Position numbers and translations under genes: made by a program. The notes under the pieces were generated by a model that was not told where the DNA came from, searched no databases, and worked only from the letters and a program-made list of their open reading frames with translations. This document shows, piece by piece, positions 43,659 to 51,452 of a stretch of DNA of 64,000 bases. Each line of letters begins with the position of its first letter. Position 1 is the stretch's first letter. This DNA comes from JBBDMC01 sp963775235 (GTDB taxonomy: Bacteria > Pseudomonadota > Alphaproteobacteria > Rhizobiales > Kaistiaceae): assembly GCA_963775235.1 (NCBI GenBank), contig CAVZHY010000004.1, positions 224,545 through 288,544 on the forward strand. Reading direction: 5' to 3'.

Positions 43659-45266
43659 ATGTCCGTCGCAGAGACGAGGTCTCGTGTTCCAGGTGTCGAA
43701 ATCAGGGGGCCGTCCGGGCCACGCTACGACGAGATCCTTGATGACAATACGCTCGCCTTCCTCGCCGACCTGCACCGCAAGTTCAATCCCTCGCGCTTGC
43801 GCCTGCTAACCCGCCGAGACGAGCGACAACAGCGGCTCGACGCCGGCGAGCTGCCCGATTTCGTCGCTGAGACCGGTCATGTCCGCGCCGCCGATTGGAA
43901 GATCGCGCCGATGCCGGCCGACCTCAACGACCGGCGCGTCGAGATCACCGGTCCGACCGATCGCAAAATGATCATCAACGCACTTAACAGCGGTGCGAAG
44001 GTGTTTATGGCGGACTTCGAGGACGCCAACTCGCCGACCTGGGCTAATATGGTCGAGGGCCAGATCAACCTGAAGGACCGCTGGGCGAACCGGATCGACT
44101 TTACCGATCCGGCGACCGGCAAAGCCTACAAACTCTCGCAAAACCCCGCCGTGCTCATGGTGCGTCCGCGCGGTTGGCATTTGCCGGAAGACCATCTCGT
44201 CGTGGACGGCACCCCGATGTCGGGAGGCCTGTTCGATTTCGGCCTCTATTTCTTTCTAAACGCCAGGGCGACGCTTTCCGCCGGTACCGGCCCGTATTTC
44301 TACCTGCCGAAGATGGAGAGCCATCTTGAGGCCCGGCTGTGGAATGAGGTCTTCGTCCACGCCCAACAGGCCCTGGGCATCCCGCTAGGAACGATAAAGG
44401 CGACGGTTCTGATCGAAACGCTGCCGGCTGCCTTCGAAATGGACGAGATCATCTACGAGCTGCGCGACCACATGGCCGGGCTCAATTGCGGTCGCTGGGA
44501 CTACATCTTCTCGTTCATCAAGACTCTGCGGAACAAGCCGGAATATCTCCTGCCCGACCGCGGGCAGTTGGTCATGGGCAAAGCCTTCCTTCACGCCTAT
44601 TCGGAGCTGCTCATCAAGACCTGCCACCGCCGGGGCACCTTCGCCATGGGCGGCATGGCTGCCCAGATCCCTGACCGCCGCAATCCCGAGGTCAACGACG
44701 CGGCGCTCGTCAAGGTTCGTGCCGACAAGGAACGCGAAGCCAAGGCGGGTCACGACGGAACCTGGGTCGCTCACCCGGACCTGGTGCCGGTTGCTCTCGA
44801 AGTCTTCGACAAATTCATGCCCCGGCCGAACCAGCTCGATCATATGCGGGACGACGTCTCTGTCGGCCAAAAGCAGTTGCTCGAAGTGCATCAGGGCACG
44901 CGCACTGAAACCGGCCTGCGCGAAAACATCCGCGTCGGCGTCCAGTATATCGAAGGGTGGCTGAGGGGCCGCGGGGCCGTGCCGCTCTACAATCTGATGG
45001 AGGACGCCGCCACAGCCGAGATCAGCCGCTCGCAGATTTGGCAGGAGCTCCACTTCCACGCCGAGCTCAACGACGGCCAGAAGGTGAATGAAGATCTGTT
45101 CGACAAGTGCCTCGCCGAAGAGATGGAGCGGGTCAAGATCGAGGTGGGCAACGAAACGTACGCCGCCGGCCGGTTCCCGGAAGCCATCGACTTGTTCAGG
45201 ACGATGTCGACGGCCAAGACTCTCGCCCCATTCCTGACGCTGCCGGCTTACCGATTGATTGTGTAA
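43659..45266 (+). CDS. aceB: Malate synthase A
   Basis: 535 residues, normal for isoform A. It condenses glyoxylate and acetyl-CoA to malate. Landmarks are FMADFEDANSPTWANMVEGQINL near residue 111, VRPRGWHLPEDH near 168, YFYLPKMESHLEARLWNEVF near 213, GTIKATVLIETLPAAFEMDEI near 246, and NLMEDAATAEISRSQIWQ near 444. GGAG lies upstream of the ATG. Glycolate oxidation by GlcDEF would supply glyoxylate. No isocitrate lyase gene is in the window, so the full glyoxylate shunt cannot be shown. Confidence 0.95.
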   Translation: MSVAETRSRVPGVEIRGPSGPRYDEILDDNTLAFLADLHRKFNPSRLRLLTRRDERQQRLDAGELPDFVAETGHVRAADWKIAPMPADLNDRRVEITGPTDRKMIINALNSGAKVFMADFEDANSPTWANMVEGQINLKDRWANRIDFTDPATGKAYKLSQNPAVLMVRPRGWHLPEDHLVVDGTPMSGGLFDFGLYFFLNARATLSAGTGPYFYLPKMESHLEARLWNEVFVHAQQALGIPLGTIKATVLIETLPAAFEMDEIIYELRDHMAGLNCGRWDYIFSFIKTLRNKPEYLLPDRGQLVMGKAFLHAYSELLIKTCHRRGTFAMGGMAAQIPDRRNPEVNDAALVKVRADKEREAKAGHDGTWVAHPDLVPVALEVFDKFMPRPNQLDHMRDDVSVGQKQLLEVHQGTRTETGLRENIRVGVQYIEGWLRGRGAVPLYNLMEDAATAEISRSQIWQELHFHAELNDGQKVNEDLFDKCLAEEMERVKIEVGNETYAAGRFPEAIDLFRTMSTAKTLAPFLTLPAYRLIV

Positions 45267-45293
45267 GGAGCCAGTAGCAGACGGGAAGGCCGT

Positions 45294-46772
45294 TCACGCG
45301 GCACTATCCGCGCCCGGCGTGTGGTGTCCTCTGAGCGGTAGCTCTTCCATCGCAATCATACCGGCGAGCCCGAGCGCGAGGGCAATTGCCGCGGTAGCGA
45401 AGACAGCGCGGAACATCGACGTAAAGTCCGTCCCCGCCTGCGCACCCTCCAGGACCAGAGCCCGAATCGATTGACCGTTACCCGCGCCAATCGACGCAAG
45501 GAACACGGCGCTGAAAACGGCGACGAGGAGGGCACCGCCGAGAGAACGGAAGAAATTCATCAGCCCTGTCGCCGTTCCGATCTGATACTGCGGCACGGCG
45601 TTCTGGATGCACGTGGTCGTCACCGGGAATATCGTGCCGAGTCCGATCCCCGCGATCGCGAAGACGACCTCGACCTCAGCAAACGACATTGACGTTGGCC
45701 AGACTGCCAGCACGGCCAAGGCGAACGTCGAGACCGCCAACCCCAGGACCGCCACCCACTTGTACGCCCGGAAATGCAGCATCACGCGTCCCGCGCCGGT
45801 GGCGCCCGCAACCGTGCCGCCCATGAACGCCATCAGGCCGGCGCCGGATTGTCCCGCCGTCAGGCCGAGGACCGCCTCGAAATAGAGCGGGATGAACACC
45901 GTCAGGCCAATCATCGCCCCGACGGTAAAGAAGGTTGCGATAATCCCGTCACGCACCACCCGGTTTCCCAGCACGCTGAGCGGGATGAACGGCTCTGGTG
46001 CCGTGGTCAGGCGGAGCCCCAAGAGAACCCAGGACGCCGCCGATAGGCACGCCAGACCGATCATCGGGATCGAGGTCCAGGGATAGGTCGCGCCACCCCA
46101 GGTCAGCACCAGGAGCAGCGCCACGGTAGCAACAATCATCAATAGCGCGCCGACCACATCCACGCGGTGTGGCCGGTCGTGTCGCGGCAGCAGCCGCAAC
46201 ACTCGGTTGGTCATCCAATATGCGGCGAGCCCAAGCGGCAGGTTGACCCAGAAGATGAACGACCAGTGCAGGAACTCGGCGAAGAAGCCACCGAGCACCG
46301 GGCCGGCGATGGACGAGGTCACGAAAACCGAGGCGAAATAGGCCTGATACTTCCCGCGCTCGCGCGGAACGATCAGATCACCGACGATCGTCTGGGCGAG
46401 CGAGATCAAACCACCGCCGCCGAGACCCTGGATCGCCCGCGCCGCGATCAGCAGGAAGATATTCCGCGAAAGGGCCGCGACAACCGATCCGGCGAGGAAG
46501 ACGGCGATCGCCAGGAGCAGCATCGACCGGCGGCCGTGGATGTCGCTGAGCTTGCCGTAGAGGGGCGTGACCGCAGTCGAGGTGACGAGGTAGGCACTGA
46601 TCACCCACGACAGGTTCTGCACGTCGTTGACTTCGCGCCCGATGGTCGGCAGAGCCGTTGCGACGATGGTCTGGTCGAGTGCGCCCAGCAGCATCGCGAG
46701 CAGGATGCCGAACAGGATGGTGCGAATTTGCGCGTGACTGAGTGCCCCGGTCGGGGCGAGCGGCTTGGTCAT
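45294..46772 (-). CDS. MFS multidrug exporter, DHA2 family (14 spans)
   Basis: 492 residues. Motif A (GKLSDIHGRRSML near residue 74) and the DHA2 motif LDQTIVATALPTIGREV near 32 are present, and about 14 hydrophobic spans can be counted. The family exports drugs, dyes or toxic ions with protons, like EmrB and QacA. No partner membrane-fusion gene is adjacent, so it may work alone. The substrate is unknown. It is convergent with malate synthase. Confidence 0.87.
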   Translation of the reverse strand: MTKPLAPTGALSHAQIRTILFGILLAMLLGALDQTIVATALPTIGREVNDVQNLSWVISAYLVTSTAVTPLYGKLSDIHGRRSMLLLAIAVFLAGSVVAALSRNIFLLIAARAIQGLGGGGLISLAQTIVGDLIVPRERGKYQAYFASVFVTSSIAGPVLGGFFAEFLHWSFIFWVNLPLGLAAYWMTNRVLRLLPRHDRPHRVDVVGALLMIVATVALLLVLTWGGATYPWTSIPMIGLACLSAASWVLLGLRLTTAPEPFIPLSVLGNRVVRDGIIATFFTVGAMIGLTVFIPLYFEAVLGLTAGQSGAGLMAFMGGTVAGATGAGRVMLHFRAYKWVAVLGLAVSTFALAVLAVWPTSMSFAEVEVVFAIAGIGLGTIFPVTTTCIQNAVPQYQIGTATGLMNFFRSLGGALLVAVFSAVFLASIGAGNGQSIRALVLEGAQAGTDFTSMFRAVFATAAIALALGLAGMIAMEELPLRGHHTPGADSAA

Positions 46773-46919
46773 CGGGGCGTCGGTCTGCTTCGACGCCAGT
46801 GAGGCGGCGTCGGGGCACGCGGGAGGCAGTGCCCGCTCAACCTAACAGAAGCGGGCCGCCTTTTCGCGAGAGAATTTTGACGGGGAAAGAGCGCCGGGAC
46901 GGCAACCCTCCGCGCCGTT

Positions 46920-47576
46920 CTAGAGGACGATGACCTTGGCCCCGACGCTGGCCCGTTTGTAGAGATCGACAACGTCATCGTTGATGAGACGAACGCAGCC
47001 TGACGAAACGTCGAGCCCGATCGTCCATGGCTCGCTCGTGCCGTGGATGCGATAGCCTGTGTCGCCCCCGCCGTTGTAGAGGTACATCGCGCGCGCACCC
47101 AGTGGATTGCCCTCGCCGCCGGCCATGTAGGTCGGCAGCGTGTGACCGCGACGGGCCTCGCGGGCGATCATTACCGCCGGCGGCCGCCACGCCGGCCATT
47201 CCTGCTTGTTGCCGATGTGGACCGTCCCCGACCAGCCGAAACCGGAGCGGCCAACACCGACGCCGTAGCGAATGGCGCGATTGCCACCGAGGACGAAGTA
47301 CAGAAAATGCGCTTTGGTATCGACGACGATGGTTCCGGGTGCTTCATTGGTTGAATAGCGCACCTGTTGCCGATGGAATTGCGACGGCACCACCCGTGAG
47401 CGCGGCACATCCTCCGGATAGATGGCGTGGCCGGGAGGCGCGTAGCTCGCCTGCGTGGTCGCCGAGGAGGACGGGAACAACGACTGGAAAAGGCCCTGCG
47501 CCTGCGCGGCGCCGCTGAACGCGACCCCCGCACCAACCACCACCGCGATAATCAAACGTCCCCGCAAACATCGCAC
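46920..47576 (-). CDS. L,D-transpeptidase (YkuD domain), first of a tandem pair
   Basis: 218 residues with a signal peptide (residues 1-26, ending SGAAQA). The YkuD catalytic motif is complete: IHGTSEPWTIGLDVSSGCVRL, with His near residue 177 and the nucleophilic Cys near 193. The part before it (APGTIVVDTKAHFLYFVLGGNRAIRYGVGVG) is the usual beta domain. These enzymes make 3-3 cross-links in peptidoglycan or attach proteins to it in the periplasm. A second paralogue lies 151 bases upstream on the same strand. Confidence 0.9.
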   Translation of the reverse strand: MRCLRGRLIIAVVVGAGVAFSGAAQAQGLFQSLFPSSSATTQASYAPPGHAIYPEDVPRSRVVPSQFHRQQVRYSTNEAPGTIVVDTKAHFLYFVLGGNRAIRYGVGVGRSGFGWSGTVHIGNKQEWPAWRPPAVMIAREARRGHTLPTYMAGGEGNPLGARAMYLYNGGGDTGYRIHGTSEPWTIGLDVSSGCVRLINDDVVDLYKRASVGAKVIVL

Positions 47577-47727
47577 TGCCCCCGCTCATGAGCCGCATCC
47601 GGCTCGAGGTATACGAATGTGCCCGCCGCCGGGCAACGGCGGTGAGGTCACGACATGGTGAGGTCCGGGCCGCCCGCGTCGTTCACGGGCGGCCACGTTC
47701 CCCTCGGCCGTTCGCGGCCGCCCCCCG

Positions 47728-48402
47728 TTAGATTACGATCACTTTTGTCCCTACATCAACGCGATCGTAAAGGTCGATAACATCCTCATTTCGGATGCGA
47801 ATGCAGCCCGATGACACCGCCTGCCCGATAGTCCATGGCTGATCGGAGCCGTGGATACGATAGAGGGTTGAGCCGAGGTAGAGCGCGCGCGCGCCAAGCG
47901 GGTTGTCGATGCCGCCAGCTATTGGGGTCTGCAAGCCGGGCTGGCGGTCATGCACGTCCTGGGGCGGTGCCCAGTCCGGCCAGTCGGCCTTGCGCGAAAT
48001 GTAGTGGACGCCCGCCCATTCGAAGCCTGGCCGGCCGACGCCTACGCCGTAGCGCTTGGCCTTGCCGTGGACAAGGATCAGATAGAGATACCGCGCATCG
48101 GTATCGATGATGATTGTGCCCGCTGCCTCGGACGTCACGTAGTCGACCGTACGCGGCAGAAATGCCGGGTCGATCGGGCGGCCGGGCGCGGGCGCGGGAG
48201 AGGTTGCCGGGAGCCCGCTGCGCGCGATGTTGGCGAAGGCCAATCGGACCCGGTTTCCCGTGTCGAGTTGGACAACCCACGGGCTGGTGAGGTCGGAACT
48301 GACGACCGGCGGGGGCTGCGTTGTCGCCGGATCGGCGGCCGCCGGACCGGCAATCACGAACGCCAGCCCGGCAAGGGCGGTGGCGAACAAAGCTCGCTTC
48401 AT
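47728..48402 (-). CDS. L,D-transpeptidase (YkuD domain), second of a tandem pair
   Basis: 224 residues from the ATG at 48400-48402 (a GTG two codons earlier is possible). A signal peptide (residues 1-24) leads into a Pro/Ala-rich linker. The YkuD domain has AAGTIIIDTDARYLYLILVHGKAKRYGVGVG and the catalytic motif IHGSDQPWTIGQAVSSGCIRI. About half of the catalytic domain is identical to the neighbouring copy by eye, so they are likely an old tandem duplication. Their differing linkers may give different locations or partners. Confidence 0.9.
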   Translation of the reverse strand: MKRALFATALAGLAFVIAGPAAADPATTQPPPVVSSDLTSPWVVQLDTGNRVRLAFANIARSGLPATSPAPAPGRPIDPAFLPRTVDYVTSEAAGTIIIDTDARYLYLILVHGKAKRYGVGVGRPGFEWAGVHYISRKADWPDWAPPQDVHDRQPGLQTPIAGGIDNPLGARALYLGSTLYRIHGSDQPWTIGQAVSSGCIRIRNEDVIDLYDRVDVGTKVIVI

Positions 48403-48661
48403 CGACACACTCGTTACAAAGCGTCAACACTCGGGGTCACGCCCCGCAGGCAGGGAACCGGCCTTGGTTGACGCCTTCGAGCTGTTGTCCTTGGACCGTT
48501 CCACCTGGCAAGTTAGGGAGGGAATCCAACCGAATGGTGAATCGTCGGTAGCCGGTCGTGTGTATGGATAATGAAGGGTTGGCGAACATGCCTAACCAAA
48601 CGTTAGCCCTTGCTAGCCGTGAGACGACTGGCAAGTATGGCCGCAATCTATCGAGGCACAA

Positions 48662-49321
48662 ATGACCGAGCGCACGGGGCTCATCGTCGGAGCGGACGGC
48701 AAACGCCGCTGTCCCTGGGGAGATAGTCCCGCAGAATATGCAGCCTACCACGACCACGAGTGGGGCAGGCCCACGGCGGATGATCGGCGCATGTTCGAAA
48801 AGCTCTGCCTCGAAGGCTTTCAGGCAGGCCTGTCGTGGCTGACGATTCTGAGGAAACGGGAGAATTTTCGCGCCGCTTTTGCGGATTTCGACGTTGAGCG
48901 CTTGGCGCGCTTCAACTCCCGCGACGTCGACCGCCTTCTCGCCGACCCCGGTATCGTGCGCCATCGCGGCAAGATCGAATCGGTGATCAACAACGCGCGG
49001 CGGGCGCGCGATCTTGCCGCCGAGAAGGGATCGCTGGCGGCATTTTTCTGGAGTTACGAACCGTCGCCCAAAACACGCCCGCGTCACCTCGATTGGGAAG
49101 CGCTCAGGGCGATGGGGACGTCACCCGAATCGGTCGCGTTGTCGAAGGACTTGAAAAAGCGCGGGTGGACCTTCGTCGGCCCGACAACCGTGTACGCCTT
49201 CATGCAGGCGATGGGCCTCGTTAACGACCACCTCGACGGCTGTTTCTGCCGCGCCGGCGTTGAGCGTGAGCGCAGGGCGTTTGCGCGACCTGGGCCCCGG
49301 AAGACCGCGGGCGCCGGCTGA
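48662..49321 (+). CDS. tag: DNA-3-methyladenine glycosylase I
   Basis: 219 residues. Tag removes 3-methyladenine from DNA. The family features are present: RCPWGDSPAEYAAYHDHEWGRP near residues 16-37, FEKLCLEGFQAGLSWLTILRKRENFRAAF near 45-73, and YAFMQAMGLVNDHLDGCFCR near 178-197. The structural zinc is bound by the Cys of RCPW, a His of YHDHEW and the Cys residues near the end. The C-terminal extension is short and basic. It overlaps nothing and converges with the small DUF1127 gene. Confidence 0.93.
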   Translation: MTERTGLIVGADGKRRCPWGDSPAEYAAYHDHEWGRPTADDRRMFEKLCLEGFQAGLSWLTILRKRENFRAAFADFDVERLARFNSRDVDRLLADPGIVRHRGKIESVINNARRARDLAAEKGSLAAFFWSYEPSPKTRPRHLDWEALRAMGTSPESVALSKDLKKRGWTFVGPTTVYAFMQAMGLVNDHLDGCFCRAGVERERRAFARPGPRKTAGAG

Positions 49322-49322
49322 A

Positions 49323-49484
49323 TCAGCGCTGTTGCGCCAGTTCGATCGCACGCCTCGCGATTTCGTCGCGTCCAATTCCGATATCGGCCAGTTGACGATC
49401 GCTCATCCGACTAAGGGCGCGGTGGTACTGCGCGACACGCATTCCTTCCACAAGCCCGGCGAAAATCTTCGAAACCGTGTTCAT
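49323..49484 (-). CDS. Small DUF1127 protein
   Basis: 53 residues from the ATG at 49482-49484. The sequence has the DUF1127 pattern: a helical head, then YHRALSRMSDRQLADIGIGRDEIARRA. These small basic proteins are common in alphaproteobacteria; some affect RNA turnover or phosphate and stress responses. The upstream region has two perfect PhaR-type boxes, so it may be tied to carbon storage. Earlier starts in the frame are not supported. It lies downstream of hisG in the same direction, but its own promoter region overlaps the hisG end. Confidence 0.82.
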   Translation of the reverse strand: MNTVSKIFAGLVEGMRVAQYHRALSRMSDRQLADIGIGRDEIARRAIELAQQR

Positions 49485-49523
49485 TGCCCTGCTCCTGAGG
49501 TTGCAGAGGCAACATAGGCGTCC

Positions 49524-49561
49524 TGCTGCAATGCAAAAAGCGCATATGTTGCAATGCAGCA
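49524..49561. promoter_or_regulatory. Paired PhaR-type boxes upstream of the DUF1127 gene
   Basis: One site on the minus strand (49524-49535, TGCATTGCAGCA) and one on the plus strand (49550-49561, TGCAATGCAGCA) each fit TGCRNYGCASMA. They form an imperfect inverted repeat 40 to 77 bases upstream of the DUF1127 start. The layout copies that of the phasin promoter region at 12530-12563. Confidence 0.65.
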
Positions 49562-49578
49562 ATGCAAGTTGCGTGGAG

Positions 49579-50304
49579 CTAACCGGCACCCTTCGTGCGA
49601 CCGGCCGCGGCTTTCAGCCTCGCGAGGAGAGCCGCCAACGCCTTGTTTTGAGGGGCGTTCCAGGGGGCAGCCCGGCTTGCGACCAGGTATGCCTCCGAAT
49701 TGAGAATGACTCCGTCGGCGAGCACCTTCAGCCCGTTTGCCTTGAGTGTCGCGCCGGTTGAAGTGATGTCCACGACAAGGTCGGCTGCTCCCGAGGCCGG
49801 CGCTCCCTCGGTGGCGCCGAGGCTTTCCACTATTTTGTAGTCAGCGATGCCATGGCCCGCGAAGAAACGCCGGGTAATGTTGACGTACTTCGTGGCAACC
49901 GTCAGCCGTCGACCGTGATGCGACCGGAAACCGGCGGCGACATCCTCTAGGTCCGCCATGGTGATGACGTCAATCCACGGTTGGGGCACCGCCACCACAA
50001 CGTCGCAGTGCCCGAAACCAAGCGGCGCGACCAACTCGACCTTTTCCCGCCAGCCGACGACCGTCTCCTCGACCTGGTCGCGGCCCGTGATGCCGAGGTG
50101 AACCGCGCCGGCGCCAACCTCGCGCGCGATCTCCGGCGCGGAAAGATAAGCGACCTCGAGATCGTTGATCCCTTCGATGCGGCCGCGATAGCTACGCTCG
50201 CCGCCCGCCGGCACCATCTCCAGACCGGCCCGCATGAAGAATGCCTGAGCATCTTCCTGCAACCGGCCCTTCGATGGGACTGCCAGGACGAGAGGAGCGC
50301 TCAC
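49579..50304 (-). CDS. hisG: ATP phosphoribosyltransferase, short form
   Basis: 241 residues, first enzyme of histidine synthesis. It is the short HisG type, lacking the C-terminal regulatory domain of the ~300-residue form: LAVPSKGRLQEDAQAFF near residue 7, LGITGRDQVEE near 70, RLTVATKYVNITRRFF near 130, and DLVVDITSTGATLKANGL near 173. Short HisG needs HisZ for activity and feedback control, and hisZ overlaps it upstream. Its downstream end runs into the DUF1127 promoter region. Confidence 0.93.
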   Translation of the reverse strand: MSAPLVLAVPSKGRLQEDAQAFFMRAGLEMVPAGGERSYRGRIEGINDLEVAYLSAPEIAREVGAGAVHLGITGRDQVEETVVGWREKVELVAPLGFGHCDVVVAVPQPWIDVITMADLEDVAAGFRSHHGRRLTVATKYVNITRRFFAGHGIADYKIVESLGATEGAPASGAADLVVDITSTGATLKANGLKVLADGVILNSEAYLVASRAAPWNAPQNKALAALLARLKAAAGRTKGAG

Positions 50305-51452
50305 CGCTTGCCTCCAACCCGATCCAGCCAGATCGCAAATCCCACGGCTGGCACCGTTCCAACGCGGGTGTCGTCCTTCGGATGCGGGATCAACGACATG
50401 AGCCGGTCGTAGCGACCGCCACCAATGACTGGCCCGACGGTCGAGCGCTTGCCCCGATGAAATTCGAAGACGAAGCCGGTGTAGTAGTCGACCCGACGCC
50501 CGAAATCTGTGGAGAATCCGAGATCATCGATTGCTATGCCGCGCTTGGCAAATGCATCGGTCCTTTTCCGGAAACGATCGGTCGCCCGGTTGAGATCGAG
50601 TTCGGCGCGCCGCGCCAGCGCTTCGATCTCGTCGATGGCCTGCGGCGGCGGTCCGGCGATGGTCAGGAATTCCGAAAGCACCCCGGCCTGATGCCCACTG
50701 ATGCCCTCGGCGAGCGCGGCTTTCTCGACGAAACGATCGGCGATCTCTTCAGCCGTGCGTCCGCCAATGACGCCGAGACCCGTCGAGGCGAAGAGTTCCG
50801 CCACGACAGCCTCCACGGCTATCCTGTCAGCGCCGGCAAGCGCCGACAGCTCATCGTCGTTGGCATCGGATTCGCCACCGCCGCTGGCTTCCGCGATCAG
50901 GGCTCTCAACCGCTTCGGATCGCCGAACGCCCGGGCGAGCCGTCGCCGCCAGGGCTCGCTAAGGTCAAGGGCCGCCAGAAGCGCCGCGAACAGCCCGGAG
51001 TCGCCGATGCGCACCACCGGCCGGTTAACGCCCAGTTCCTTGGCTGCCGCGAAGGCCAGCTGGAGCACGTCCGCATCGGCGGCGAGACTATCCGTGCGGC
51101 CAATCGATTCGATACCGGCCTGAAGGAATTCGCCGGGCTCATCGCCGCGTTGTCGGAATACGGGACCCAGGTACGCATAATCAGCTCGCCGCTTGGCGGC
51201 CCCGGTGGCGAGATGGTGCAGACAGACCGGGATAGTGTAATCGGGCCTCAGCGCCAGCTCGTTGCCGTCGGCGCTGGTCAGGAACAGCCGCCGCCGAAGA
51301 TCCTCGCCGGCAACCTCCACGAAAACGCTGGCGGCGTAGACGATCGGCGGCTCGACAACGGTATAGCCGGCATCGGTGATGAGGGCACGGAGCGGGGCGT
51401 AAGCGTCACGAGGTTCGCCGGCGGCTTGCGGCGCGCGTTTCGCCGCGCTCAT
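50301..51452 (-). CDS. hisZ: ATP phosphoribosyltransferase regulatory subunit
   Basis: 383 residues from the ATG at 51450-51452, which overlaps the hisS stop. HisZ is a HisRS-like protein without aminoacylation activity that forms a hetero-octamer with short HisG. The class II synthetase-like parts are seen: YTVVEPPIVYAASVF near residue 30, ALRPDYTIPVCLHH near 63, and RVDYYTGFVFEFHRGKRSTVGPVIGGGRYDRL near 326. There is no anticodon-binding domain after it. It is flanked by hisS and hisG, which fits a single operon. Confidence 0.92.
   Translation of the reverse strand: MSAAKRAPQAAGEPRDAYAPLRALITDAGYTVVEPPIVYAASVFVEVAGEDLRRRLFLTSADGNELALRPDYTIPVCLHHLATGAAKRRADYAYLGPVFRQRGDEPGEFLQAGIESIGRTDSLAADADVLQLAFAAAKELGVNRPVVRIGDSGLFAALLAALDLSEPWRRRLARAFGDPKRLRALIAEASGGGESDANDDELSALAGADRIAVEAVVAELFASTGLGVIGGRTAEEIADRFVEKAALAEGISGHQAGVLSEFLTIAGPPPQAIDEIEALARRAELDLNRATDRFRKRTDAFAKRGIAIDDLGFSTDFGRRVDYYTGFVFEFHRGKRSTVGPVIGGGRYDRLMSLIPHPKDDTRVGTVPAVGFAIWLDRVGGKR

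Noticed and set aside
47668..47694. Strong hairpin between the second L,D-transpeptidase and the first
   Set aside because: A nine-base perfect stem, but no T-run follows on either strand, so I do not call it a terminator.
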